A stretch of DNA of 64,000 bases from Lamellibrachia satsuma (Eukaryota > Annelida > Polychaeta > Sabellida > Siboglinidae), in contig BSQZ01000026.1 in NCBI GenBank assembly GCA_033239005.1, forward strand, positions 6,279,501 to 6,343,500, read 5' to 3'. The position numbers were made by a program, and so were the translations under genes. The notes under the pieces were generated by a model. That model worked only from the letters and a program-made list of their open reading frames with translations. It was not told the origin of the DNA and did not search any database. Positions 12,901 through 26,341 of the stretch are shown in pieces; the stretch's first letter is position 1; each line of letters begins with the position of its first letter.

Positions 12901-15900
12901 GGACAACTGCTAGGGATGAGATTGACATAGCAGAAAACGTAAGGCATAACTTTAAGAATTACACAGATCTTTTAAGAATATGGGATGAGATCTATAGACA
13001 CTCACCATAGACAGTGAGGTTGGCGCTGGCCGTGGCGGCTGGATAACTGAAGCTGTTATCTGGCTTGTTAAACGTTGCCTCGCACAGATACGTGCCCGTG
13101 TCACTGGTCGTTGGGTTCTTAATGAACAGTTTACGTCTGTACATGGACAGCCTGTACTTGCTCTGACCATTCTTGATTTCCACCTTCTCTGTTGCACTGT
13201 TCACTCTGTACCACTTCAGTGTCAGGTAACTCAGGGATCTGAAACAACGGTAAACATTTGCTACAAGACAAACTCAAGATCATAGATTATTTTTGGATGT
13301 TATTTCACAGATATTCTACTGTTAGATGTTCTCTGTAGATGGCAAATTTTAGAATTCATAATGTACAATATTTATGATTTTATAAATAAATAAACTTTTT
13401 TGTAAAAATTTGTCATGCGATTCTTCTATTTGACACTACTCTAAGTACTATACCACTTATTGTTTATTTTGAAAGAGCTATTTTCCAAAAAGAAAACGTG
13501 AATTATAAAACATCCTTCCTATTTAGCCCTTTCTAGGCTTCCCATAAAGCACCACGGCATGAGCAGTTTCCTGTTTCACGTGGTGGTACAACCTACTGGT
13601 TGGCAGGGCAATGCTTTTGTTCTTTACTACTTTTTTATCATAGCAACTGCGCCGATTTATTGACATTTATTGGAGTTTACCAAATGAAATAAAGATGTGC
13701 AAAATTTGCACATAAATGTAAGCTGTGACAGGGGTGATATGATCAAATTTCTCTAATGTGCTAAGGTTGGCAAGTTATGTAGAGGTCAGTAGCCCAGAGC
13801 TGAGTTCGCGTTCACCTGAACCTGTTCAGATTCTGCAAGATTTTGTTTGATTTAGAACATAGAAAGGGCAAATGCCAGAACATGTATCCTGAAGAGGTGC
13901 CTTGATATAATTTGTTTATTAGAATAAACATAACATCTTTAATAACAATGTCTCAGTTTTCACCACAAAAAAACATTACATTGTTGGTGGCCTGGTGCTG
14001 CGTAAACATGGTTTGAAAATGATGAAAAAAGCAAGCAAACCTGGCATTGGCGACACATTCGAGTATGGCGACGGAGTCTGAACCCTGGACGGCTGTAGTA
14101 GGGGACGGTGGGATCACTATGACTGGAGGGATCTCTGTTGTGCTGCTCATAGCTGTAAGGCAGCCAAATCATGCGTCACTGGTAAACACATGCTTGTATC
14201 ACATGCACGTCTAAAACTCAATTGTCAATTTAGCTCATCAGGAATCTGGTTTGTTGATGTTCATTGCATGTACGTTGTAACAATTACTGTACATATCTAT
14301 GAACCTGGACATTTGGTGTTACACAAATTTTATTAATAATAATAACATAACTCACCGTTGACCCTGATTGTAAATGAGTGTCTCGTCTGACCATGGTCAC
14401 CAGCTATGTAGCTATTGACCGCGGTCACTGAGAAGCGTTTATTGTCATCTGTCCGCGTCTCCAGGATGACAAGCTGATGGTCCAGGGTGACATGGAGACG
14501 TTGGGTCTGTGTGCGCACAGGCCGTTCTGAACCCTCGTACCACTGCATGATTGGGGCGGGGTAACTATCCAGTGGCGGAAGGTCAAGGACACAAGCATCA
14601 CCCTCGTTGACTTCTGTCACTTCGCTTGCCACCCGCTTGAATGGCACCATGTCTGGAACGATGATCACACGTTGAGTGCGTCGCATCGACAGTGGCAATC
14701 CAACAGACAAACACCTTACCGCTTGATTAACTGAACGACTGTTTTACAGACTTTGTAACACTGAATTTATTTGTATTTATAACTTCTCAGTTGGTTAAAA
14801 ATAATATGCATACAAAGTGAGTTACTATCGTGACTTTTCATCACTTAGTATTTTCTGAAGCACACAATATGGCAATGAAATAAACAATGTAAGTTTTACA
14901 ACATATAATACATAGAGGTCACTATACAGGAATTATTGATCGAACAATAAATCTTCACCTTTAGAGGTGGAATATTAGATGATGATTGTTTTTCACCGGA
15001 TGATTTATTGATCAGTTAAATTTATTGGTCTGTCAAATTCCCATTTTATACAATTTCTGACAGTGAATATACTAGACAAACTCATTTAGCCATTTATTAT
15101 AAATATACTGATATGTATAGTTGTCTTATTTGTTGACTTAGTAAAACAAAAATAATTAGATTTATGTTGGTAGTACATGCAGAAATTTAAATTATGTTAG
15201 GGAATTTACCTGCATTAGTCTTTATTGCAATATGATGTGATGTAATAATGATACTATTAAGCATCACAAACCTGATTATTTATCAATGATCTACCATGTA
15301 TACTTGACAATGAGAGAATTCCAACATGTTTATTTCCAATATGTATATTGTAGACAAATTCAATATTATGGGGTGTCCTTTATTTTAAATGTTATAATCT
15401 TCATAACAGTTACCATTATATAACTGTTTTAATACTTGCTTTTTAAAAAGGTATATGTTAGGAAGGTCATCAAAATGACTATACTCTTGGATTTTAAATG
15501 TTCGGTCTATTTTACATATGATAAAAAACTACATAAAATCTGTTGTAACAATTTGTAAGTAACTGAAACCACGCTGAAACTAGGCTTGAAACAAACAAAG
15601 GTGCCAGGTTTCTTGGCTCAGAGTCAAATGTTGTATTTCAGGAATCCCAAACCAATCGAACCAAAATGAAGAATAAAAAATGTCAGCCTCCTTGCATACT
15701 AATGAACCCGAAATACTTAGAACCCATTTTCTCCACAGTGCTGTTGGTCGTACTACCACTGTACACATTGCCAGATTTTCATAATTATACTGTAGTAGAT
15801 ATCAAAGCATTGTTTTACTTGCACATTAGTCTGGTTAGTCAATATTAATGATATCCCTGTGTGTCACTTTATACCTAATATCACAGATGCTATTCCTATT

Positions 15901-18900
15901 CTGTTATGTAATAAGGATCCTCTTGATTTATCCCTTACATATTGCTATGATCTGATGAATTTAAAATTCCCCTTATGTTTAATACTAGATCAATTCAGCT
16001 CAAATGTTCTCTAGTCGTTTTTAGAAAGTTTTTGGGAAATTCAACTTCAGTTATCGGAAAATTTATCAATGCAACACACACATGCATGCACAAACACGTG
16101 TGAGCATGTGTGCAAACTGTGCACATGATGTCAACATAATGGTAATTAGGATATGCAAATATTTTATAAATACACTGGAAACAAAATAAAATCACACCAT
16201 TCCTCATTAATAAAAATCAGTAAAAACATACTGTTGTGCCATAGGCATTTTGTCCGAAACCATTAAAAAATATAACAAGATTAATGTTGTGAAGGCCCTT
16301 TGTTGCAAATGCTGCAGGTTCTACTGCTGTGCTGCAATATGACATAACATAGCTCTTGGATGACATAACAGACAATGCAGCCCCTGGCTAGCTGTCATTA
16401 ACAGTTCTGGCAGCAGATAGAAGTATTCACTGTGTTCAGCCATGTGAAACCACATTCGGCCACATGGAACCACTACTCATGGTAGGGGAAGTGACTCATA
16501 CATTTATTCACCAGACCCACTGTTAAGTGATAGTACAACAGTGTTTGTATTCAGTGCACTTAGACTGCTACAAAATTAATTTAGAGAGCAACATTGTAGG
16601 CCATTGTGTCGTTAATACAATTTGCCAAATAAAGCAACAAACTCCAGAAGACATGGTGGACATGGGAGCCATTGGCTTATTGAGAGTCCAACAATTTGTT
16701 GCTTGGCCTCACTGGATATCTGTCCATTTTATTTTTAAAATCATGTAATATACATACAAGCTGCTAGCATTTTACATAATCAATTTAAAGACACTTTTGT
16801 GTTCTACCGATTGATTTTCTTCAGAGAGAATGAGTACTTTCTTGTATCCATTGTACACTGCTATTTTACTAATGCTACTTTGTTCCCACAAATTCTTGTA
16901 CTTTCCTTAAGCTTGAAGAAAATGTTAATACACACCGCTGTGCAAACAGTTCCATTATAACTGAACACAATGTTTCTGTAGCAAGTGCCACATAGTTAGG
17001 TCTTTGAACAGACTGTAATTAAGAGGGGTGTGAGAAAGATGGAGGATAAAAAGTGGAGGGAAAAGAATGCCGACAGGATGCAGTGGAAGAGGACAACTAA
17101 TTATCGGTCCAGCAGCAGTACAATCATTATCCAGTCTCACCCCTTCATAAAGGGAACAATGAGGAAGAACATATCAATAATTCTAGATCTGCATAATCTA
17201 ATTATGGCACAGGCAGTGAAGCTATCTGTTTGAGAGTAAGACGAGATGTGATGTAGCATTACGATTCCCTTGTTTATTTCCACAGCAACTGTCAGGTGTG
17301 TTACCCTGGAGGGGAAGGAACTTCAACTGCCTATAGGAATGGGAAGACGGAATATGTATAAGCATCTGTAGTGATTTGTAGTTTTCTTCGGATAAAAAAA
17401 TAAAGCTTTTAAATTTCTGGCCACATATGTGCAGTTTGAAAAGATAGTGTTGTTTTAAACGAAAATACAATTGATAATTTTTTAAAAACACAATAAAACC
17501 ACACCTTCTAAGAACCTTGAAGGCAGAGTTTGATCCCCAAGGAGTCTGTCCTATGATAAACATCACCCAACTATATGGGATCACAGTGCAGGCTATGGAA
17601 AAATATCTCTTTCCAAATATGCAATATGGTCAAATGCAAAATTAGAACTAACCAGAACTAATTCTAAGACGTCAATTTACAAAATATAAAACACAAATTT
17701 AATGTTGATATTTTAGATGAATATCTAACGATTGTAATTAAAAATCTTATGTAATCACTTATTTATTTAACTTTGTTTATTGTAATTTACTATTTTTGAA
17801 CTGCAAATTTTATGTTAGATAGCTGCATATCTAGGAGCATACACTACATATGGAGGCCCATTGAAAATCATGTAATGAATCGTGACAATAGGAATGGGAA
17901 ACGTCTGCTGCCAAGCTTCCAGTTGCTACTGCTACTACATCTAAGTATGAGACTTACATGCGACGTGGATGTAGACCCTGTTACTGAGCAGGGCTCCGTG
18001 TGCGTTGCTCGCGACACACTGATACGTGCCCGCATCCTTCAGTTGAACCTTGGCTATCCGTAGGGAGTTGGCAGTGGTGTTGGAGGAGGTAGTGAAAGTG
18101 CCGTCTTTCTGCCACCGGTACACGGGCTTCGGGAGGCCACTGGCGAGGCACAGCAACACCTTCGTGTTGTTCTGAACCTCCGGACTGCCGGCCAGTGGCT
18201 GCTGCGTGAATGTGGTTGGAGGGAACTCTGAAACACCATCATATGTCAAGCATTTAGTAATGATAAATGTATGTACTTCAAATCATTAGCATATTTATGG
18301 GGGTAGGCGATATATTAAAATGTCCCCAAAACAAGAACATTCATGTCAAAAATGAATAGGAAATGTTTTTTGTCATGTGAAAGAGACTTTTGTCATGTGG
18401 ACACCATGAGACTTACATAATTCAGCAACTTGTTGCCCACGTTGTACAAGACACAGTGAAAAGTTATCTATTTAATCTCACTGTTTCTCACAGTTGGTTG
18501 AGAACAAGTCCTAACTAATTGCATAGGAAACCAATTTTTAGTCAATTTCTGCACTTCTACCCCCTGCATGGTTGTTCTTAAAGACATTTAACTGAATTTG
18601 AGAATTTTATAAAGTCAATTTTATATTAAGAATGCTAAGAATTTATGTATAATTTGTCGTTTTATTTTTTTTGCCATTAATTTGTCATTAAATTTTTTTT
18701 TGCCATTAATAGCACATTTTGACTTCTGCCTAGAAAAATACATGTATTATACAGATCTGCCATGAATAATATATTCAGAATACAGTAAATGAGTATATGC
18801 TACGTTGGCACACCCATGGTTGCATATGGGTTTTTATGCAAGCATCACCATAAACAATTAGTGATTGGTCCATTGCTAATTTAATTTGTTATGCTAATTC

Positions 18901-21900
18901 TCTCAGAACTGGGTGATGCGCTCTCTGCCCCAGTTTGTCTCCCACCATGTAATGAACCAATCAGCATGCACGAGGCTACAGATTTCAAATTCAGACTAGC
19001 CACTTCATTTTGTAAAAGCATATGGAGTGGATGCACTTCACAAATTTGTCCCCCCATCCTCCCCATCTTTCTCCCTGTTGGGTGTTCTTGTGTTTGCAAC
19101 AATTGTGCATCGTTGTTGGAAGTGGGGTATTAGCATGTTTCAATGCTTTTGATAGTGAACATGGGGCTTTGGCTTTCCCAGAAGTGTTCATGGGTATTAA
19201 TGTAGGGACACGGCTCGCTTCCCTTCCACCTTCGATTTCAGAACCGTTTTTAGTGTAACAGGGCGAATCGGCCCCACATTTGTAGTTATTCGGATCGTCG
19301 TCGTTCATCCATCGCGAAACAATGAGGACCATTTCAGTCATTCGGGGGTTGAGGGGGCTGGATTGATCTGTGAGTACGCAGGTGGCTGAAGAGGCCAAAC
19401 TGCGCCTGGAAGGTTCTCTGGCAGTTTGGACAGGGAATGGGAGCCATATGTGGTGTCAGAGGGTCGCTGGCTCTTGACTTTCTGGCTTGCCTCCGTTGTT
19501 CTGCTGTAGCAGTTCTGTTTGCATCACAGGTTGCAACGTATTTGTACAGGGAGGAGCGCCACTCAGCATGGTCCTGAGCAGTGTGTTCCCAGGTGATGGG
19601 CTTGATAGCAAACGCTTTCACAGAGATCTTCAGATTGTCTCGTTTCTTTTGCCATCCTTGTGAGCGCTTACCTTCTTGTAGTTCACCTTAGAAGCGTCTT
19701 TTCGGCAGCGAGCTGCATGGCCAGCCCATCGTAACTGAGCCTGCATCAGGATGGTATGGATGCTGGGTAGGCCTGCTTGAGCAAGGACCTTAGTGTCCGG
19801 GATCTTGTCCTGCCACTTGATGTTGAGGAGGCTTCTGAGACTGATTGTGTGGAAGTGATTCAGCTTCCTGGCGTGACATTGATACACTGTCCATGTTTCA
19901 CAAGCATAAAGCAGGGTGGGGAGCACTTGCCCTGTACACCATCAGCTTGGTCTGTAGACTAATGCCTCTTCTGTACCAGCGTGTAGTTTGCCGAAGGGTG
20001 CACTGGCTTTTGCAATCCTGGTGTTAAATTCGTCGTCGATGACAACGTTTTGGGACAGCGCACTGCCTAAGTATGTGAATCTGTTCACCACATCGGGTGT
20101 ATTCAGTCTTTGGCCATGGGCTGTGATGCTGGGCTTAATGACCGGTTTCCCTGGAGCTGGCTAATGCATTACTTCAGTCTTTTTGATACTGATGGTAAGG
20201 CCGAAGTCGTTGCATGCATCAGAGAACTTGTCTATGCTGCGTTGCAGATATTATTAATGTATCAGAGAACTTGTCGATGGTGCATTGCAGTAGCAGATAT
20301 TATTATTATTAATGTATTTGTAGTTATTCGGATACCGCGATATGATGGTACGTAGTGAGTGCATAGGCTGTTCCATTTAATGGTGATTTATGTTAGTAAA
20401 CTACAGTATGGTACATAACATTTATAATATCTGCTATTGCTTTGTGCTGAAATGTGGGTTCTAGGAACCCAACATCCTGGGGGCTGACATCGGGTGTGTT
20501 CAACAAGCCTGCTGTGCCAAACAGGACTTACACTTAATCCCCACGACAAACAAACGTCATCCATTCACTTTTCATATTTCTATATTTGTGTTGTGTTGTT
20601 AACTGCATAGTGTTTCATACATGTTTTATGGCACACTGCAAAAAAGTGTCATTAGTAGATAATACGCCTGAAATGTGATACCCTTATAACAGAGAGAGGC
20701 TACCTGAGAGATGGGATGTCTTTTTTTTAATAATGATGTCATCACTCTGTAATTGCAATGTAATTCTACGCCATAACCAGTGTTTTTTGATAACATATGA
20801 GGTAACATTGCCAAGTGTTAGATTACGGCACTTTTGTTAAATTACACAGCAATGTAGATCTAAGAACATTTGATGAGTAATATAATAATAAGCATCTGAT
20901 CCATCTTTATTACAGATAGATTTCATCATTTAATATTGGCTCAATCAATTTAGTTCTTATTTGTGTTCGTGTATTTATAAATGATAAGAGGGGCATATAT
21001 ACAAGATAAACAGAACTTTCATAACAAACAAAATGAAACACTCCAATGTAGGCCTACTAGAATCTATACCTCCCTAAGCCAAACAAGTTTCATCCATGAA
21101 CAACGAACACTTGCGTATCGGAACAATTGTGGAATCTTGGTTTATAGATGACTTGATATGGATGAATGAACAATATATAATTATAATGCCACTGAACTTC
21201 AAAAGTAAGTAAAAATAATGTGTTTATGTGCCAATTAGTGAATACTTGCATGCATGCAAACAGACAAACCACACATTAAAAAAAGTCCTATATATACATT
21301 ATGTATAATTATTACCACAACATAAAAAGAAGATTTTTTACATAATTGTCCTGACAAAGTTTTTCATACTTCACTGGCAAGGAGACTGGTAGTGATGAAT
21401 AAAAACTACTAAATGTTGCATGACTTCACACAAGGAATAATACTATTGATAAGTACTGTAGAAGCATGACTTCACACAAGGAATGATAATATTGATAAGT
21501 ACTGTAGAAGCATGGCTGTGTGCATGCAGTCTACAAACAATAAACATACATTGTAACTGTAGCTGGATGATCAGTAACTGTGTCAACGTCAACAATGCCC
21601 TCCAGCAAATTCCCCAGTATTGTACAGCGTGTACAGGTGCACTGCTATGTTGGTTAGACAAGTTCTCACACTTACATACTCTGCTACGCTTGAACGACTT
21701 CTGACAAAGTGCCTGACACACACACTTTAGATAATATATGGCAACAGTTATGAGGCATGCAATGGCACCAAAGGATTGACACATTTTGTTTGTTAAAAAG
21801 TTAAATTTTTAAAGTCATCTGTGCACACATGACTGCGTACATAACAGATTGTGTAAATGTGGGGCGCTGTGGCTCAGTGGTTAGAAAGTGAGACTATCAA

Positions 21901-24900
21901 CCTAGAGGCTCCCATTTCGAAGCATGGCTAACTTTGTCCACCCTGTGTTGTCTGTGTCTTTCAGATAAGACACTTCAGATAAGACACTAAATTTTACTAT
22001 GTTGTTTACCTAAAGGATAAAGGACTATGCACAGTTAAAAATGGTAGTCATAGGACTTGTCCCACATTCTTATTTTGGGTATTTGTAAAATAAAAAAGTC
22101 AAAATTTAACGCTGAATTATTTTGAAAGTATAGCAACTAGAAGCCTACAGACCTAATAGGTTATTGCCAGTATCATTGACAATAGATAGTGGCAATTTGG
22201 ACAAAACAAACAATGAAATACAGACTGTTAAAATCTTCTCGGAAATTAAAACAAATTTCTTTTTCATTTTCATGTATCCAGTATACTCATTGTCCTTTCA
22301 CCTATCATTCTTGAATTTTGCCTAGATAATCTGTACCAATATGTCTACATGCATTTGGCAAATTTCACATATGTAGCTTGTAAACTTCTCAAGTTAGAAA
22401 TACCTGAAAATATATCAAAATAGTGGCTGCATTTTTGGGCGTTTACCCCGTGTTCACGTTATAAGGCGATACAGACACAATTGGCATGTATATCCTGAGA
22501 TTTTTTGTAAGAAATGCCCAGGAATAGCTACTTATATTCATTGATTAAAATTTAAGCAAATTATGAGACATCAAGTTTTTGACCATTGGTTGAATTGACA
22601 CAGAATGACCCATAAGTTTGTTGCTGCGTTGTTCAATCATAAACGCGACTCAAGAATGTAGTATTATACACTATATGTTGATTTTTTTAATTTCACATTT
22701 AAGCTACCTTCTCAAACCTCTCATTTGCATACATGTGACAGACATTTCTCATTTTCTTTAACCACCCCACCAATCCATGACCCATTACGTACTCAACATT
22801 CCCATTAACGAAAACCCCACATATCTTTTAACCTGCTGTCACCTTTACACACGTAAACAGTCGGATAACACTTGTGTCAAAAGAATGCATTTGGCAGAAG
22901 TCTGCCAAAGATCTATACGTGCACTCTAAACATGTCAACACTTGAAAGTGCACCTGAGCACTTGAAACCCACAAAGCCGTTCATGTGACCAACATGTTGT
23001 GGACACTGTACATCTTCAGGTAACCAACCACCAGAAACAAGTCAGGAAACCACATGAAGCACATAGCTTAGACAGCAGCCGATTAACCCTACCACCGCGT
23101 GGAAATACTAGGTCCATTTACCCTGACCCCAAACCACAAAGACACCTCTCCAGGCTGCAGGGGAGCATAAAAACAAACATCTAATGATTCCATTAACGAG
23201 AACATAGGCAGGTACATGTTGCATGTTAACCCTTCACTGTCCAACGAAGACTCTGTTTAAACCTCTACCAGCCTCCAGTATCTGTCATTTGTTTTACACA
23301 AGTGCTTAGTCAGTTTTACATTATAACTGTAGTCTACTATGCTAAAGTGTTGAATAGGGCACACAGATACAGATATCATAACATATAAAAACAGTATATT
23401 TAATGTCATGAGATGTCCTAAAATTAATTCATTTCTAGGGTTCAACATGCTTTCCTTTTCCTCCACCCCTATGGCATATGTAGGTGCGGAATACTAGGGA
23501 ATATTATACAGGGATATATTATAGTCATGACTGATATATTACCCTAGGCACTGCAAACACAGAATGAGCTGCATAAACCCTATGTCAACCTATTATAACC
23601 ATGATATAAATATAATAGTGGTTCTAGACATCTACTTGGACATGATCTGCTACAACACACCTACTGTAAGCCGATTCAACTGTATTGTAAAGTCGTTAAT
23701 AAAGTTCACGTGCCATGCAAAATTGAATCCTGTAAATACGCAGATATCTATAAATTATGTTTTTAATAAATATATATATATATGTATATAATATATCCAA
23801 GCTGCTAGCATTAACACAGTCAGTTGATGGTTTAACCCATTCTTTCATTTCTTTTATAATCCTCTATGAGAATTAATACTTTTTCATATAAAGCGTTACA
23901 GACACAATTTGCATGTTTGCTAGCTTTTACTGCTGCAAAGTTATCCTGAAAACGTTGATACAATAAGTCGAGTTTCAGCAAAATGTTATAAAAACTCAGA
24001 CATTTAAGTCCACATGCATTATTACATCAGGACAATCGATAAACAATTTCCTGCAACAATCTTCCTCTACCATTTACTGCAATTGTAGACAAGCACACAC
24101 ATACCAATGAAACCATCATTTATCACCAGTGGTTTCTGGTAGATAAACCAGACGCTATTTATATATAAAATCACTAGCCAGCATAGAGCACTGCTGACAG
24201 AGCTGAGAATGTTCAATACAACTAGATTTTAGTTTTACCTCAAATATACAATGTGTTACTGACATACACAAGTTGAAATACGGTGTACATAATATTATGT
24301 TCAAAGTATCATGCTGCTGAAATGTTGTGTTAGTAAATGACAGATATTCAATGCATTTGTGATTTGAAATGTTGAAGCAAAATACATTTGCAGTTCTAAT
24401 TGATTGATTTCTTAGCGTGTCTGATTTGGTGATGCGACGACTGGGACAAAGTTAAAATCCACATTTGTAGGGGGTGGAATCCAGTGGATCCACAAGAGTG
24501 ATGACAATATCACTCAGATATATGTACTTTTAACTCTTTACTGTCCAATGAAGACCCTCTTTAATCCTCTACCCCTCGAATGTCAGTTGGTTTCTTTTAG
24601 CCAACAAACTTGGATTAACATTAATTGCAAGTTTTAACATTAATTGCAATGCTAAATTAGGGAGAGAAGTAATAATTTAGTGTTGAATAGATAACATAAT
24701 CTGCTGCAACAAGTCTACTGTAAAAAAGGTAAGTTCTTATATAGCGCGGTATCCAGTCCTTAGGACTGCTCAAAGTGCTTTACGTTTCATCCCTGGCAGA
24801 CCTGTTCATTCCAAGGCCATTCCAACTTCTCCTGGAAGCATTCAGCCAGGCTGCAATTACTGCACGAAGACTATTCGTTCAAACATCCACCACTGTCTGT

Positions 24901-26270
24901 ATTGCCAGGTACTCATTTTTACAACTGAGTGAACTGTGACAACGTGGGGTGATCAAACTTGCCAAAGGTTCGAATTTGAAACCAATTTCTCTCAACTGAG
25001 AGTCCGGCAGTCTAACCGGTATGCTATCATGCCCCATGAATCTCTAAGTAAGCAAATTCCAATGTATTGTTGGCTAGTTAACTTTGTTAGTCAATTGTGT
25101 CATTTCAATGCATGCCATGTGCGTATATTTATACAATTTGTTACTTGTATTTTTTTATATATTTGTGCCCTGCTTTGGGTCCAAGCCTCTACAAATTTTG
25201 CAGGCTGGGTCAAGCCTGGGCCTGCATATTGTGGGCCCGGGCTGGGCTGAAAAAATATTAATACAAAACCCAGATTTTTTATTTTAATATTATCAAAAGT
25301 GATTATAAGTTGTATTTCCGGTTAATGAATGTTTAAAATTATTTTTTTAGTATTACATAGTTGCAAATTGAGACCTTGCATGGAATTATGAATGACACCA
25401 GTGCTTTATATATTGGAATGTAGTTTAACCTCTTTTCAACAATGGAACTTCCAATGGTATAAATTTAATAATGTGCATTCTTTTAATAGACATTTTATAT
25501 AACATCAATGCATAGTATTGCATACATAGTACACACATTACACAGTACATATTACTACTACATAGTACATACTTACGTTACAGATGCATATCTTTGACAT
25601 GAATGTAACCTTTTACATAGATCTAATGACCCCATAAGTTCACTTGGCTGGAAGTAGCCAGCCCCAAATGTTTAAGACATATTTGCAGAGGCAATCAAGC
25701 CATGAGTAACCATTGACCCTACCAGTGGACGCTCTATTGTCTTCCCTCCAAATCTTGGCTGTCTGAATGGCCCACTGGAAACTGCCCTCTGGCAACTGCC
25801 CACCCCAGTTGGTAGGTGGTATTTTTCAATTGTGTGAACTAGTTTCTACTGTTTAGTGTCTACAATTTCCCCAGTACTGATTCATTCACACTTGTACTAA
25901 TTCACACATGTCTGAACCTGATATCTGTCAGGCTAGTGACTGCAGGCCTGCTGGAAATGCCACTGGGTGTCAGTGCCAGTGGGTGACATTTAATTGAAAT
26001 ATCAATTAATACCAAATTAACTGCCCTTACTCATAACATCAATTAATTAAATTAAGTTAACTTAGTTGAGCTAATTCAATTAACAACTTATGGTTAGATA
26101 AACAAATCTGCTACCCAAAACCATAAGCTAATAAAAATATGTTATAATACTTAAAATAGTTAATAGTAATGACAATAAAAAGTGGATTATTTTTCTTCAG
26201 GATATGGCCCACATATATATATATATATTTATATATATATATATATATGGACTTTGGCCTGAAATAAACG

Positions 26271-26341
<71 letters not shown>

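Noticed and set aside
11486..13010. ORFs of 340-480 codons on both strands (MSISSLAVVLP... and DRTTTRDETDIAD... types)
   Set aside because: They are translations of the 60 bp satellite, whose length is divisible by three, and lie inside a well-defined sdk intron.
19334..19621. C2H2 zinc-finger host gene
   Set aside because: The finger is joined to LINE reverse-transcriptase sequence and bounded by a target-site duplication.
21861..21940. Functional tRNA gene
   Set aside because: A-box present but the B-box is degenerate and no cloverleaf with an acceptor stem is visible; it is a SINE head.
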